Shown: positions 21,942 to 31,324 of the stretch, one piece after another
How the letters are laid out: each line of letters starts with the position of its first letter
How positions within the stretch are numbered: position 1 is the stretch's first letter
Source: Sphingomonas sp.
GTDB taxonomy: Bacteria > Pseudomonadota > Alphaproteobacteria > Sphingomonadales > Sphingomonadaceae
Length of the DNA: 64,000 bases
Assembly: GCF_017304635.1 (NCBI RefSeq)
Contig: NZ_JAFKMA010000005.1
Span: 186,001-250,000 of the forward strand
Reading direction: 5' to 3'
Translations under genes and position numbers: made by a program
Notes under the pieces: generated by a model
The model's database searches: none
Seen by the model: only the letters and a program-made list of their open reading frames with translations
What the model was told of the DNA's origin: nothing

Positions 21942-22580
21942 CTATTGCGGGCCGACCGGCGTCGCTTTGCTGGCCGACGACACGCGCAAGACGACCGCGA
22001 TGGGACGACCCGCCGAGAGGTAGGTACGCCCGGTCGGTTTGCCCGGTGTCCAGTACACGCAAGGGTCGGGCATGCTTTCGGCGGGTGTATCGGTCCTCGT
22101 AATGACCTTGCACGCCATGACGTTTCCGTTGGCACCGACCGTAAGCTCGTAGTCCAGGCTGAAATTCGCTTGCGCGATATCGACCGGAAGCGGGGCTGCA
22201 TTGCCGGCATCGTCCGGCATGGCCCACCGGACGGGAAAATAATAGACGCTCGCGATCGCGCGACCACGCTTGTCGGTCGCCGGGTTGAACCGCCCGCGTT
22301 CCATCAATATCGCGCAGGCTTTGGCGTCCAGACTCTCCGTCCCGCTGGACGTCTGAATCTTGCAACTGGTTATCTGGCCCGTCGCATCGATCTGGAGCGC
22401 GGCCACGACCCTGCCCTGGCGATTGGCTCGAATGGCCTCGGGCGGATAGTCGTCCGGCTGGATCCAACTCGTGACATCACCGATCGGGGACGGGCTCATC
22501 GCCGTCTTCGCTCGTTGAGCCGCGGCGGGCGCCGAAACCAAAAGGCACATTCCCAAAGCACGCAGCCACGCTGTCCGCAT
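21942..22580 (-). CDS. TonB C-terminal domain protein, secreted
   Basis: 212 residues from the ATG at 22580: a signal peptide (MRTAWLRALGMCLLVSAPAAAQ) and then a TonB-type C-terminal domain, with YPPEAIRANRQGRVVAALQIDATGQITSCKI, SLDAKACAILMERGRFNPATD. A second, weaker domain copy may follow (YELTVGANGNVMACKVI). It lacks the N-terminal membrane anchor and Pro-rich linker of a true TonB. It is probably periplasmic. A longer in-frame start at 22814 is rejected because it would run through the tRNA gene. Confidence 0.75.
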   Translation of the reverse strand: MRTAWLRALGMCLLVSAPAAAQRAKTAMSPSPIGDVTSWIQPDDYPPEAIRANRQGRVVAALQIDATGQITSCKIQTSSGTESLDAKACAILMERGRFNPATDKRGRAIASVYYFPVRWAMPDDAGNAAPLPVDIAQANFSLDYELTVGANGNVMACKVITRTDTPAESMPDPCVYWTPGKPTGRTYLSAGRPIAVVLRVSSASKATPVGPQ

Positions 22581-22753
22581 CGTCTTCCCGACTGGTAATG
22601 GTTCGAAGATCGATCCTGTCGCACATCGGCGCCAATAGCCAGGGACAAAACCTGCCGCTGGGCCGTTACCGGCGCGGTACGATGGAAGATGGCCGCGCCG
22701 ATCCACGGCAAATCGCAGGCGAGCCAGCCTCGACCAAATCATCAGCTGAAAAA

Positions 22754-22828
<75 letters not shown>

Positions 22829-22925
22829 ACTCACGTCGGGCCTGACGGCTAGCGGACGGGAGGCGCGCCTATGTCCGGCGCTCCGGATATTGTCAAGGCG
22901 CGGACGGCGGGGCTAGGCAGCGGCG

Positions 22926-23075
22926 ATGCCGACGAACGACGAGAGGGCCGCACGGCTCGCCGCGCAACTGCGCGCCAACCTGCGCCGGCGCAAGGAACAG
23001 GCGCGCGGGCTGGGGGATACGCCGCGCGACGCCGGCGATTCGGCCAGGGATGACGCGAGCGAGCGGGAGGCGTAA
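22926..23075 (+). CDS. Small basic conserved-type protein (49 aa)
   Basis: ATG 22926 to TAA 23075 encodes 49 residues: MPTNDERAARLAAQLRANL, then RRRKEQARGLGDTPRD and an acidic tail ending SEREA. It is a strongly amphipathic, charged helix with no membrane segment. It ends 9 bp before the glycosyltransferase start, whose Shine-Dalgarno (AAGGGAG) overlaps its stop codon, so the two are probably translated together. Codon use is like its neighbours. The function is unknown; it may be a small RNA- or membrane-surface-binding protein. Confidence 0.6.
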   Translation: MPTNDERAARLAAQLRANLRRRKEQARGLGDTPRDAGDSARDDASEREA

Positions 23076-23084
23076 GGGAGCGCG

Positions 23085-24122
23085 ATGCACCGTCCGCAAC
23101 TGTCGATCGTCGTTCCCTGCTACAACGAGGCGCTGACGCTGCCCCAGTTGCATGCGCGCGTGAGTGCTGCCGCCAAGGCCGAGGTCGGCGAGGATTACGA
23201 ACTCGTCCTCATCAACGACGGGTCGAAGGACGACAGCTGGCCGATCATGCGATCGCTGGCGGCGGCCGATCCGCGGCTGGTCGCGATCAACCTGTCGCGC
23301 AACCACGGTCACCAGCTGGCGCTGACCGCGGGGCTCGACCTGTGCGCGGGCGAACAGATCCTCATCATCGACGCCGACCTGCAGGACCCGCCCGAACTGC
23401 TGGGCGACATGCGCAAGCTGATGGCGGCGGACGGTGCCGACGTCGTCTATGCGGTGCGGCGCAAGCGCGAGGGCGAGACGTTCTTCAAGAAGGCGACGGC
23501 GGCGGCGTTCTACCGCCTGCTCGACCGCGTGACCGACACGCCGATCCCGCTCGATACCGGCGATTTCCGCCTGATGTCGCGCCGCGCGCTGGACGCGTTT
23601 CTCAGCCTGCCGGAGCAGGCGCGGTTCATTCGCGGCATGGTGGCGTGGGTCGGGTTTCGCCAGGTGCCCTTTCCCTATGACCGCGCCGAGCGGTTCGCGG
23701 GCGAAACCAATTATCCGCTGTCGAAGATGCTGCGGCTGGCGTTCGACGCGATGACCGGGTTCTCGACCAAGCCGCTGACGCTGGCGAGCCATTTCGGGGT
23801 GGCGCTGGCGGGGGCGTCGGTGCTGCTGCTGATCTACATCGCCTACGGTTTCCTGCGTGGCGGGGCGGTGCCGGGCTGGACATCGACGATGTTCGTCGTC
23901 GTGCTGCTGGGATCGGTGCAGATGTTCGTGCTCGGCGTGATCGGCGAGTATCTCGGGCGGCTGTACGTCGAGGCGAAACGGCGGCCACTCTATCTGGTCA
24001 GCGACATTGCCGGGCCGGTGCAGGGCAGCGCGACCCTCGGCTATCGCGCCGGCGACGGACACCATGTCGGGGTTGCGCCCGCCGTTCCCGAACTGGCGAC
24101 GGAGCGCGACGCGGCCGAGTGA
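23085..24122 (+). CDS. GT2 polyprenyl-phosphate glycosyltransferase (DPM1/ArnC-like)
   Basis: 345 residues. The GT-A domain opens with LSIVVPCYNEALTL and has INDGSKDDS, the DADLQDPPELL metal/sugar-nucleotide site and DTGDFRLMSRRAL. Two C-terminal membrane helices follow (about 240-262 and 270-297). Such enzymes transfer a sugar from a nucleotide donor to undecaprenyl phosphate at the cytoplasmic face. The neighbouring GtrA-like protein and GT-C membrane protein suggest a lipid-sugar flipping and transfer set. It converges with the methyltransferase gene, 3 bp apart. Confidence 0.92.
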   Translation: MHRPQLSIVVPCYNEALTLPQLHARVSAAAKAEVGEDYELVLINDGSKDDSWPIMRSLAAADPRLVAINLSRNHGHQLALTAGLDLCAGEQILIIDADLQDPPELLGDMRKLMAADGADVVYAVRRKREGETFFKKATAAAFYRLLDRVTDTPIPLDTGDFRLMSRRALDAFLSLPEQARFIRGMVAWVGFRQVPFPYDRAERFAGETNYPLSKMLRLAFDAMTGFSTKPLTLASHFGVALAGASVLLLIYIAYGFLRGGAVPGWTSTMFVVVLLGSVQMFVLGVIGEYLGRLYVEAKRRPLYLVSDIAGPVQGSATLGYRAGDGHHVGVAPAVPELATERDAAE

Positions 24123-24125
24123 GGG

Positions 24126-24857
24126 TCAGCCCTTCGGTACCGCCAGCGTCAGGATCGATACGCCCATCGGCATCGGTACGCGCCCGACCAGATGCCGCTC
24201 GACGCGGAAGATCGCCTCGAACAATTTATTGACCGGGCCGGGCGGCGGCGAATCGTCCGAATCATCCTTGCCACGCAGCCGCCCCGCAATCCGCGACGCC
24301 GCGGCGAGCGGGAACAGCAGCGAGTTGAAATAACCGAACTTGGTCGGCGACAGACCCGCCGCGTCGATCGCCGCCTTCAGGGTCGCCTTCGAATAGCGGC
24401 GGTGGTGGTGGTTGACGACGTCGTGCGCCGACCACATCCACTGATGCGCCGGCACCGCGATCAGGATCTTGCCGCCGGGTTTCAGGCAGTCCTTCATCGC
24501 GCGAAGAGCGGCGACATCGTCATCGATATGCTCGACCACGTCGAGCACCGCGATCATGTCGTAGGCGCCACGTGTGATGCCCGGCAGCGCCGGCAGCGGT
24601 GCGTCGCCGACCGGCTTGCCGAGCCGCGCGCTGGCGATCGCGCGCGCGGCGGGGTCGATCTCGATCGCGTCGACCTCGCCGAATTGTTGCAGCATCGGCA
24701 GATTGTGCCCGGTGCCACAACCGATCTCGAGGATGCGCGCGTCCTTCGGCAACGCCGCCTCGCGCGCGATGTAGTCGTGCAGGACGTCGCGCCGCGCGGT
24801 GTACCACCAGTGCGTCGAATCGTGCTCCGCCATGCGGTCGTAGACGATCCTATCCAT
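24126..24857 (-). CDS. class I SAM-dependent methyltransferase
   Basis: 243 residues. The SAM-binding motif I is ILEIGCGTGHNL (residues 42-53), the acidic residue after strand 2 is in VDAIEIDPAA, and the motif with the post-IV strand is YDMIAVLDVVEHIDDD. A C-terminal segment FNSLLFPLAAASRIAG is hydrophobic and may attach to the membrane. The substrate is unknown, but it follows GtrA by 12 bp on the same strand and lies among glycan genes, so a sugar or lipid-linked sugar is plausible. Confidence 0.88.
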   Translation of the reverse strand: MDRIVYDRMAEHDSTHWWYTARRDVLHDYIAREAALPKDARILEIGCGTGHNLPMLQQFGEVDAIEIDPAARAIASARLGKPVGDAPLPALPGITRGAYDMIAVLDVVEHIDDDVAALRAMKDCLKPGGKILIAVPAHQWMWSAHDVVNHHHRRYSKATLKAAIDAAGLSPTKFGYFNSLLFPLAAASRIAGRLRGKDDSDDSPPPGPVNKLFEAIFRVERHLVGRVPMPMGVSILTLAVPKG

Positions 24858-24869
24858 GACAGCCGTCCA

Positions 24870-25301
24870 TCAGCCGAACACCCATTGTCGGTTGAGCGCG
24901 AAGGTCGCGAGCGGCGTCAGCGTCATGATCGGGAGCAGCGGCGCCCAGGCGGGGCCGTGGAACAGCGGCCCGGTGATGATCCAGGTGAACAGGGCGTTGA
25001 GCACCAGGCCAGCGCCCTGCACCAGCAGGAACTTGGCGTGCTGACGCCCGCTATTGTCGCGCTGGCCGTGCCCCTTGAAGCTCCACGCGCTGTGCATGAA
25101 GAAACCGGCCGTGGCGGCGACCAGGAAGCCAGGCGGCACCGCCAGCACCGCCATATTGCCGCGAAACACCCACCAGGCGAGCGGCAGGTAGACGGCGGAA
25201 TAGATCAGCGTCGAAATCACCCCGGCGATGCCGAAGCGGATCAACTGACCGAGCATGCCGCTGTCGCGCAGGCTCTCATATCGTCGAAGGATCGCCGTCA
25301 C
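24870..25301 (-). CDS. GtrA family membrane protein
   Basis: 143 residues with four membrane helices: LIRFGIAGVISTLIYSAVYLPL, AVPPGFLVAATAGFFMHSAW, FLLVQGAGLVLNALFTWII and LLPIMTLTPLATFALNRQWVF. The ends RFGIAGV and FALNRQWVF are family hallmarks. GtrA proteins are thought to flip undecaprenyl-phosphate-linked sugars. It is first in a two-gene minus-strand unit with the methyltransferase and divergent from the GT-C gene across 58 bp. Confidence 0.92.
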   Translation of the reverse strand: MTAILRRYESLRDSGMLGQLIRFGIAGVISTLIYSAVYLPLAWWVFRGNMAVLAVPPGFLVAATAGFFMHSAWSFKGHGQRDNSGRQHAKFLLVQGAGLVLNALFTWIITGPLFHGPAWAPLLPIMTLTPLATFALNRQWVFG

Positions 25302-25359
25302 ATACTTGCCTAGAAACCGTGCGCCGCCCTAATGCGGCGTCGGGCGTGAGGGAAGTGTT

Positions 25360-27162
25360 TTGACGACGATCGAAGGTCGGCTGGCCGAGTTCGGTGCGGA
25401 AATCGACCGCCACTGGGTGCGCTATGCCCTGTTGGCGTGGCTGGTTGTCGCGATCTTCTATTTCGGTGGACGCTGGGAACAGGTCCAGGCGCTGGGCCTG
25501 GGCGACACCGACGACAACATGCGGCTGATGCAGGTTCGTGCGCTGCTCAACGGCCAACCCTGGTACGACCTGCGCAACTACCGGATCGATCCGCCGGGCG
25601 GCCTCGACATCCACTGGAGCCGGATCGTCGACCTGCCGATCGCCGCGCTCATCCTGGTGCTGCGCCCGTTCCTGGGGACGCCAGAGGCGGAGCGGATCGC
25701 GTGCGGGATCGCGCCGTTGCTGCCGCTGTCGATCGCGTTCCTGGGGTTGGGGGCGACGGTGCGCCGGCTGGTCGATCCGCGCGCCTGGCCGATCGCGGCG
25801 GCGCTGCTGGTGTTCGCGTGCGGCGCGACGATCCTGATGTTCGCGCCCGACCGGATCGACCATCACGGCTGGCAGCTCGCGATGCTGAGCCTGACCGTCG
25901 CCGGGCTGTGCGATCCGAGGGGCGGGCGCGGTGGCGCGCTGGTCGGCGCGGCGAGCGCGTTCAGCATCGCGATCGGGCTCGAAATGCTGCCGTTCGCGGC
26001 GATGGCGGGCGCGATCATCACGCTGCAATGGATCTGGGATCGCGGGCATCGCCAGCGGCTGATGGGCTATGCCGCCAGCCTGGGTGGGGGCACCGCGCTC
26101 GGCTATGCGGCGTTCGGGTCGTATGCCGACATGGTGATGCGCTGCGATGCGCTGACGCCCGTCTACCTGACGGTGATGCTGGCGGCGGGGTTGCTGCTGT
26201 TCGCGCTGGCCTGGATCGATCCGGCGTCGCGGTGGGTGCGGCTGGCGCTGGCGGTCGCGGCGGGGGCGGTGATCGCGGGCGGCTTCGTTCACCTGTTCCC
26301 GCAATGCCTGGGCCGGCCCGAGCAAGTGTCGGACGAGCTGGCGCGCAACTGGCTCAACAACGTGCGCGAGGCGAAGCCGATCTACGCCCATCCGTTCGCG
26401 CAGGCGTTCCCGATCGTCACCTTTCCGCTGATCGGCCTGCTCGGCACGGCGATCGCGACCAAGCGCGCGGTCGACGAGCGCGCATCGAACGTCGTCGGCT
26501 GGGCCGCGGTCGCGCTGTTCACGCTGTTCGCCTGCCTGATGCTGTTGTGGCAGACGCGGGCCGGCCCGGGGGCGCAATTGCTCGCGGTGCCGGGCGCCAC
26601 CGCGCTGATGTGGATCGCGGTGCCGCTGATGCTGGGCAGCGGCAACGTGCTGGTCCGCGTGTTCGGCACCTTCGCGGTCGTCCTGTTCGCGAGCGGCGCG
26701 TTCAGCGGCCTCGCGCTTCCCTATCTCGACCAGGGCGACAAGCCCGACCGGCGTACGCGGATCATCAACATCGCCAACAATCGCTGCCCGCGCTTAGCGG
26801 CGATGGCGCCGCTCGATCGTTATCCGGCGGCGACGACGTTCACCTTCGTCGATCTCGGCCCGCGCCTGGTCGTGACGACGCACCACGATGCGATCGCGGG
26901 GCCGTATCATCGCAACGGCGATGCGATCCTCGACGTCCAGCACGCCTTCACCGGATCGCCCGAGCAGTTCCGGCAGATCGCGGCGAAGCACGGCGCGACG
27001 ATGCTGCTGGTGTGCCCGAACCTGCCCGAGTCGACGATCTACCGCGCGCGCAATCCCAACGGCTTCTACGGCCGGCTGGCGCAGGGCGAGAGCTTCCCGT
27101 TCCTGACGCCGCTGCCGTTGCCCAGGAACTCGCCGCTGCGGCTGTTCCGGATCAATCCCTGA
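25360..27162 (+). CDS. Polytopic membrane protein, GT-C glycosyltransferase-like
   Basis: 600 residues with about eleven to thirteen membrane helices and a soluble C-terminal part from roughly residue 460. After the first helix, the periplasmic loop has GDTDDNMRLMQVRALLNGQPWYD; acidic residues at this position are a GT-C feature as in PglB/STT3 and related enzymes. A second loop has APDRIDHHGWQ. It may move a sugar from a polyprenyl carrier onto an acceptor in the periplasm; this is inferred from fold-like features and from the GT2 and GtrA neighbours. The gap 27163-27291 holds AAACTTGAC direct repeats (27167-27185) and CCCGACAT/ATGTCGGG arms, but no gene. Confidence 0.75.
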   Translation: MTTIEGRLAEFGAEIDRHWVRYALLAWLVVAIFYFGGRWEQVQALGLGDTDDNMRLMQVRALLNGQPWYDLRNYRIDPPGGLDIHWSRIVDLPIAALILVLRPFLGTPEAERIACGIAPLLPLSIAFLGLGATVRRLVDPRAWPIAAALLVFACGATILMFAPDRIDHHGWQLAMLSLTVAGLCDPRGGRGGALVGAASAFSIAIGLEMLPFAAMAGAIITLQWIWDRGHRQRLMGYAASLGGGTALGYAAFGSYADMVMRCDALTPVYLTVMLAAGLLLFALAWIDPASRWVRLALAVAAGAVIAGGFVHLFPQCLGRPEQVSDELARNWLNNVREAKPIYAHPFAQAFPIVTFPLIGLLGTAIATKRAVDERASNVVGWAAVALFTLFACLMLLWQTRAGPGAQLLAVPGATALMWIAVPLMLGSGNVLVRVFGTFAVVLFASGAFSGLALPYLDQGDKPDRRTRIINIANNRCPRLAAMAPLDRYPAATTFTFVDLGPRLVVTTHHDAIAGPYHRNGDAILDVQHAFTGSPEQFRQIAAKHGATMLLVCPNLPESTIYRARNPNGFYGRLAQGESFPFLTPLPLPRNSPLRLFRINP

Positions 27163-27291
27163 CGTCAAACTTGACAAACTTGACGGGGGTAGCACCGCCC
27201 CGAGGACCCTGGCGAAGCCGCGGCGACCCGACATTCGACACGATCAAACAGCCCGGTCAGGATGTCGGGCCGAACCCTACATCGCAAGCGG

Positions 27292-27918
27292 TCAGTTCAG
27301 CCCCAGGCTGATCCGGATCCCGTCGATCACGAACTGCACCGCCAGCGCGCCGAGCAGCACGCCGAGGATGCGCGTGATGACCGCCTCGATCCGCGCGCCG
27401 AGCAGCTTCATCAGCGGCCCCGCCGCCAGCAACGCGACCAAAGTCAATGCCAGGATCGTCGCCAGCGCCGCCAGCACCACCGCCACGCGCTCGATCCCGT
27501 GGTTGCGGCTCATCATCAGCATGACGCTGGCGATCGAGCCGGGTCCCGCGATCATCGGCATCGCCATCGGGAAGATCGACACGTCCTCGACCTCGGGCGT
27601 CGCGGCGACCTTGGCCGCGCGATCCTCGCGCCGCTCGGTCCGCTTCTCGAACACCATCTCGAGCGCGATCAGGAACAGCATGATCCCGCCGGCGATGCGA
27701 AACGCCGACAGGCTGACCCCCAGCGCCTTGAGGATGCCTTCGCCGACCGCGGCGAACACGAACAGGATGATCGCGGCGACCACGACCGCCCGCACCGCCA
27801 TCGTCCGGCGATGGACCGGCGACGCGCCCTTGGTCAGCCCGGCATAGATCGGCGCGCAGCCCGGCGGGTCGATCACGATGAAGAAGGTGACGAGCGCGGA
27901 AAGGAACAGCTCGATCAT
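27292..27918 (-). CDS. MarC family integral membrane protein
   Basis: 208 residues with six membrane helices. Family hallmarks are the N-terminal VTFFIVIDPPGCAPIY, FRIAGGIMLFLIALEM and FPMAMPMIAGPGSIASVMLM, and the C-terminal TRILGVLLGALAVQFVIDGI. Once proposed as an antibiotic resistance determinant, MarC proteins have no proven substrate. It is last in a minus-strand cluster, 13 bp after folD. Confidence 0.92.
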   Translation of the reverse strand: MIELFLSALVTFFIVIDPPGCAPIYAGLTKGASPVHRRTMAVRAVVVAAIILFVFAAVGEGILKALGVSLSAFRIAGGIMLFLIALEMVFEKRTERREDRAAKVAATPEVEDVSIFPMAMPMIAGPGSIASVMLMMSRNHGIERVAVVLAALATILALTLVALLAAGPLMKLLGARIEAVITRILGVLLGALAVQFVIDGIRISLGLN

Positions 27919-27931
27919 CGGGTCGGCACGA

Positions 27932-28807
27932 TCACAATGCGGCCTCGTCCACCGCCACGCCCTCGCGCCGGCACGCCGACACCAGCGTGTTCCGCAACAG
28001 CACGGCGATCGTCATCGGCCCGACGCCGCCCGGCACCGGGGTCATAGCGCCCGCGACCTGCATCGCGCCGGCGAAGTCGACGTCGCCGACCAGGCCGGCG
28101 TCGGTCCGGTTGATGCCGACGTCGATCACGGTCGCACCGGGCTTGAGCCACTCCCCCTTGACCATTGCCGGCCGACCGACGGCGGCGACGACGATGTCGG
28201 CGCGCCTGACGACGCTCGCCAGGTCCCGGGTCTTCGAATGCGCGATCGTGACGGTGCAGCTTTCGCCGAGCAGCAGTTGTGCCATCGGCTTGCCGACGAT
28301 GTTCGACCGCCCGATCACCACCGCGTCGCGCCCGGCCAGATCGCCGAGTTGATCCTTCAGCAGCATCAGGCAACCGAGCGGGGTGCACGGAACGAACCCG
28401 TCGAGCCCGGTCGCCAGCCGCCCGGCATTGACCGGGTGGAAACCGTCGACGTCCTTGTCCGGATCGATCCGTGTGGTCACCGCGCGCTCGTCGATGTGGG
28501 CGGGCAGGGGAAGCTGGACCAGGATGCCGTCGACCGCGGGATCGGCGTTGAGCCGGTCGATCAGCGCGAGCAGGTCGGTCTGCGGCGTGTCGGCGGGCAG
28601 CTTGTGTTCGAAACTCGCCATGCCGGCGGCGACCGTCGCCTTGTGCTTGGAGCGGACATAGACCGCCGAGGCCGGGTCTTCGCCGACCAGCACGACCGCG
28701 AGCCCGGGGACGCGGCCCGCCGCCTGTTCGAACGCCGCCACGTGCGTCGCGATCCGCTCGCGCAGGCCCAGCGCGAATGCCTTGCCGTCGATGATGCTAG
28801 CCGTCAT
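27932..28807 (-). CDS. folD: bifunctional methylenetetrahydrofolate dehydrogenase/cyclohydrolase
   Basis: 291 residues. It interconverts 5,10-methylene- and 10-formyl-tetrahydrofolate in cytosolic one-carbon metabolism. Signatures: [15 protein letters not shown] with the catalytic lysine, [14 protein letters not shown], the NADP loop [17 protein letters not shown] and [11 protein letters not shown]. The start is ATG 28807, giving the usual [12 protein letters not shown] beginning and an 11-bp overlap with the DUF167 gene; the in-frame start at 28855 is too far upstream. Confidence 0.97.
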   Translation of the reverse strand: MTASIIDGKAFALGLRERIATHVAAFEQAAGRVPGLAVVLVGEDPASAVYVRSKHKATVAAGMASFEHKLPADTPQTDLLALIDRLNADPAVDGILVQLPLPAHIDERAVTTRIDPDKDVDGFHPVNAGRLATGLDGFVPCTPLGCLMLLKDQLGDLAGRDAVVIGRSNIVGKPMAQLLLGESCTVTIAHSKTRDLASVVRRADIVVAAVGRPAMVKGEWLKPGATVIDVGINRTDAGLVGDVDFAGAMQVAGAMTPVPGGVGPMTIAVLLRNTLVSACRREGVAVDEAAL

Positions 28808-29093
28808 GCCGCGGCTGATAGAGCGTGGCGGCGATCTTCGCCAGCGCTTCGGCATCGCCGGCGATCGCGAGCCGTTTCAGCCGTGCCCGCTCACCCGCGA
28901 CCAGCCGCACCGCGCGCCTCGCCACGCCGAAATGACGCGCGACCAAGGCCAGCAATGCCGCATTGGCGGCCCCGTCGACCGGCGGCGCGTTGAGCCGGGC
29001 GATGGCGTGGTCGGGTCCGGGCTCCAGCACCTCGCGCGCCGATCGCGGCGTCACGCGCACCGCGATCTCGATCCGTCGGACGTTGCGCGCCAA
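28797..29093 (-). CDS. DUF167 (YggU) family protein
   Basis: 98 residues with the family pattern [16 protein letters not shown], then [26 protein letters not shown] and [16 protein letters not shown]. It is a small cytosolic alpha/beta protein of unknown function, very often beside yggT as here. It overlaps folD by 11 bp and follows yggT by 4 bp, so the three are translationally linked. Confidence 0.9.
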   Translation of the reverse strand: MARNVRRIEIAVRVTPRSAREVLEPGPDHAIARLNAPPVDGAANAALLALVARHFGVARRAVRLVAGERARLKRLAIAGDAEALAKIAATLYQPRHDG

Positions 29094-29097
29094 CCGG

Positions 29098-29403
29098 TCA
29101 GATCGTGCCGATCCCCAGATACCACGCCGCGATATTGGGCAGGACGATGGCGCGCAGGATGTAGATCAGGATCAGCACGACCATCGGCGACAGGTCGAGC
29201 GCGCCGAAATCGGGCAGGATCCGCCGGATCGGGCGATAGAGCGGGTCGGTCATCCGCTGCAGCGCTTGCCAGATCGAGCGGACGGTCGGGTTATAGGTGT
29301 TGATGACGTTGAACGCGATCAGCCACGACAGCACCGCTTGCACGATGATGATCCACCATACGACGTCGAGCAGGACGGCGAGGATTTGGAGGATGGTAAT
29401 CAA
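29098..29403 (-). CDS. YggT family membrane protein, TTG start
   Basis: 101 residues with two YggT-type hydrophobic hairpins: ILQILAVLLDVVWWIIIVQAVLSW and VVLILIYILRAIVLPNIAAW. The core TDPLYRPIRRILPDFGALDLSPM is the family signature. The start is a TTG at 29403, chosen because GGAGA lies 5 bp upstream and the protein then begins like its relatives; the earlier in-frame ATG at 29472 would extend into argB. YggT proteins are linked to osmotic tolerance and septum-site biology, but the mechanism is unclear. Confidence 0.88.
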   Translation of the reverse strand: MITILQILAVLLDVVWWIIIVQAVLSWLIAFNVINTYNPTVRSIWQALQRMTDPLYRPIRRILPDFGALDLSPMVVLILIYILRAIVLPNIAAWYLGIGTI

Positions 29404-29446
29404 GCGCTGTCTCCGTAGAAGGTGTATTGCCGATATAGTACGCCGT

Positions 29447-30346
29447 TCACGCCCTGACCAGCGTGCCGGCACCGCGTCGGGTGAAGATTTCGAGCAGCAT
29501 GCCGTGCGGCACGCGTCCGTCGAGGATGACGGCGGCGCCGACCCCGGCCTCGACCGCGGACAGGCAGGTATCGACCTTGGGGATCATCCCGCCCGAAATG
29601 GTGCCGTCCGCCTTCATCGCCTCGATCGTCGCGCGGTCGAGGTCGGTCTGCAACTCGCCATGCTTGTCGAGCACGCCGGGTACGTCGGTCAGCAGGAAGA
29701 AGCGCGTCGCGCCCAGCGCGCCGGCGATCGCCCCGGCCATGGTGTCGGCGTTGATGTTGTAGGTCTCGCCGTCCGCCCCCAGCGCGACCGGCGCCACCAC
29801 CGGGATGAAGCCGTCGCGCGCCAGATTGTTGAGGATCGACGGATCGACGCGCACCGGCTCGCCGACGAAGCCGAGATCGACGTGACGCTCGATCCCCGAA
29901 TTGCGGTCGGGCTCGGTCCGCGTGACCTTCTCGGCCAGCACCAGGTTGGCGTCCTTGCCTGAAATGCCGACCGCGCGCCCGCCGAGCGCCGCGACCCAGC
30001 CGACGATTTCCTTGTTGATCTTGCCGGCCAGCACCATCTCGGCGACTTCGGCGGTGGCGGCGTCGGTGACGCGAAGACCGCCGATGAACTGCGATTCGAC
30101 GCCGAGCCGCTTCAGCATCGAGCCGATCTGCGGGCCGCCGCCATGGACCACCACCGGGTTGATGCCGACCGCCTTCAACAGCACCACGTCCTCGGCGAAA
30201 TCGCGCTGCGCCTCGGCATCGCCCATCGCATGGCCGCCATATTTGATGACGAAGGTCTGGCCGGCGTAGCGCTGCATGTAGGGCAGCGCCTCGACCAGCG
30301 TCTCGGCCTTGGCGAGGAGGGCGGCGGAAGGGGTGTGGTCGGTCAT
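29447..30346 (-). CDS. argB: acetylglutamate kinase
   Basis: 299 residues. It phosphorylates N-acetyl-L-glutamate, the second step of arginine synthesis. Signatures: [39 protein letters not shown], the [15 protein letters not shown] nucleotide segment and [27 protein letters not shown] near the C-terminus, where the arginine-feedback site lies in such longer enzymes. It follows the YhhQ-type transporter by 10 bp. Confidence 0.97.
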   Translation of the reverse strand: MTDHTPSAALLAKAETLVEALPYMQRYAGQTFVIKYGGHAMGDAEAQRDFAEDVVLLKAVGINPVVVHGGGPQIGSMLKRLGVESQFIGGLRVTDAATAEVAEMVLAGKINKEIVGWVAALGGRAVGISGKDANLVLAEKVTRTEPDRNSGIERHVDLGFVGEPVRVDPSILNNLARDGFIPVVAPVALGADGETYNINADTMAGAIAGALGATRFFLLTDVPGVLDKHGELQTDLDRATIEAMKADGTISGGMIPKVDTCLSAVEAGVGAAVILDGRVPHGMLLEIFTRRGAGTLVRA

Positions 30347-30356
30347 CGCCGCGCCC

Positions 30357-31043
30357 CTAGGCCGCGACGCGCGTGCCGTCCAGTTTCCGGCCCAGCGCGA
30401 CGAACGCGTAGATGAGCGGCGGCACCAGGATCGCCGACAGCACGACCTTCGCGATCATCTGACCCGCCAGCAGTTCGGCGATCGGGAAGACGCCGGCGAA
30501 CGAGATCGTCACGAACAGCAGGGTGTCGACGATCTGGCTGAGCATGCTGGCGATCGCGGCGCGCAGCCAGAGCAGCCTGGACCCCTCGCGCCCCTTCAAC
30601 GCGGCGAAGATCGTGACGTTGAGCGTCTGCGAGATGCCGTAGGCGACGATCCCGCCCAGCCAGATGCGCGGCGTGCCACCCATGATCGTATCGAACGCCG
30701 CCAGCCGCTCGGGCGCCATGTCGTGCGCCGCCGGCACCGCCAGCACCGCGATCGACAGCAGGATCGAGACGATCAGCGGCACGAACCCGATCCGCACCAG
30801 CGTATTGGCGGTGGCGCCACCGTGCAGTTCGGCCACCGCGCTCGACGTCACGACGAGCAGCAGGAAGGCGAAGATGCCCGCCTCGACCGCGAGCGGGCCG
30901 AGCCCGAACACCGGCCCGATCGCCGACAGCGGCCCCAGCGCGACCTGCTTGTTGCCGAGCACGCCGGCGATGCAGACCATGCCGCCGTAGAAGATCGAAA
31001 AGGCGAAGAGCGAGCGCGGGATCGAAACGACAGACTTATCCAT
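30357..31043 (-). CDS. VUT/YhhQ family transporter (queuosine precursor uptake)
   Basis: 228 residues with six to seven membrane helices, family DUF165 (vitamin uptake-like). [26 protein letters not shown] at the start, [22 protein letters not shown] and [25 protein letters not shown] are the typical segments. YhhQ imports the queuosine precursors preQ0/preQ1 in E. coli; substrate assignment here is by family. It heads the minus-strand operon with argB. No preQ1 riboswitch was recognised upstream. gluQ at 39.3 kb acts on queuosine in tRNA-Asp, so the organism probably uses Q-modified tRNA. Confidence 0.85.
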   Translation of the reverse strand: MDKSVVSIPRSLFAFSIFYGGMVCIAGVLGNKQVALGPLSAIGPVFGLGPLAVEAGIFAFLLLVVTSSAVAELHGGATANTLVRIGFVPLIVSILLSIAVLAVPAAHDMAPERLAAFDTIMGGTPRIWLGGIVAYGISQTLNVTIFAALKGREGSRLLWLRAAIASMLSQIVDTLLFVTISFAGVFPIAELLAGQMIAKVVLSAILVPPLIYAFVALGRKLDGTRVAA

Positions 31044-31107
31044 CGCCCGACGCTAGCGCCATTTCGCCGGGCGTCAAACGGGTGGGCGAACCACGGTCCC
31101 TCGATAC

Positions 31108-31204
31108 CGTCATGCCGGGCTCGTCCCGGCATCCGCCGTCGCGCCAGTACAGCGACCGGCGCTGATGCGGCGCGGTGGACCCCGGCACGGGGCCGGGGTG
31201 ACGG
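31108..31204. repeat. REP-like palindromic element, first of a tandem pair
   Basis: It begins CGTCATGCCGGG and ends GGGGTGACGG, with nested arms ATGCCGGG/CCCGGCAT at the left and CCCCGG/CCGGGG at the right. It belongs to the same type as the element just downstream and those at 17674, 36972 and 50387. Confidence 0.75.
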
Positions 31205-31235
31205 TTATTAGTCGCGGCGTGACCGATGCCGCCGT

Positions 31236-31308
31236 CGTCATGCCGGACTCGATCCGGCATTCCGCGTTTACGAAAGCGGGACCCCGGCTCGAAGCCGGCG
31301 TAACGACG
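31236..31308. repeat. REP-like palindromic element, second of a tandem pair
   Basis: It begins CGTCATGCCGGACTCGATCC and ends GGCGTAACGACG. The left hairpin ATGCCGGAct..ATCCGGCAT and the right hairpin CCGGCTC/GAAGCCGG are clear. Together with the first unit it fills most of the 281-bp gap 31044-31324, where no gene is seen. Confidence 0.75.
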
Positions 31309-31324
31309 ATGGGATAGAGCGTCG

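Noticed and set aside
31044-31107. preQ1 riboswitch before the YhhQ-type gene
   Set aside because: No H-type pseudoknot or C-rich loop with A-rich tail was recognised in the short leader.
31108-31308. Possible CRISPR array from tandem palindromes
   Set aside because: Only two diverged units, each itself a palindrome of 70-97 bp, with no uniform spacers and no cas genes.
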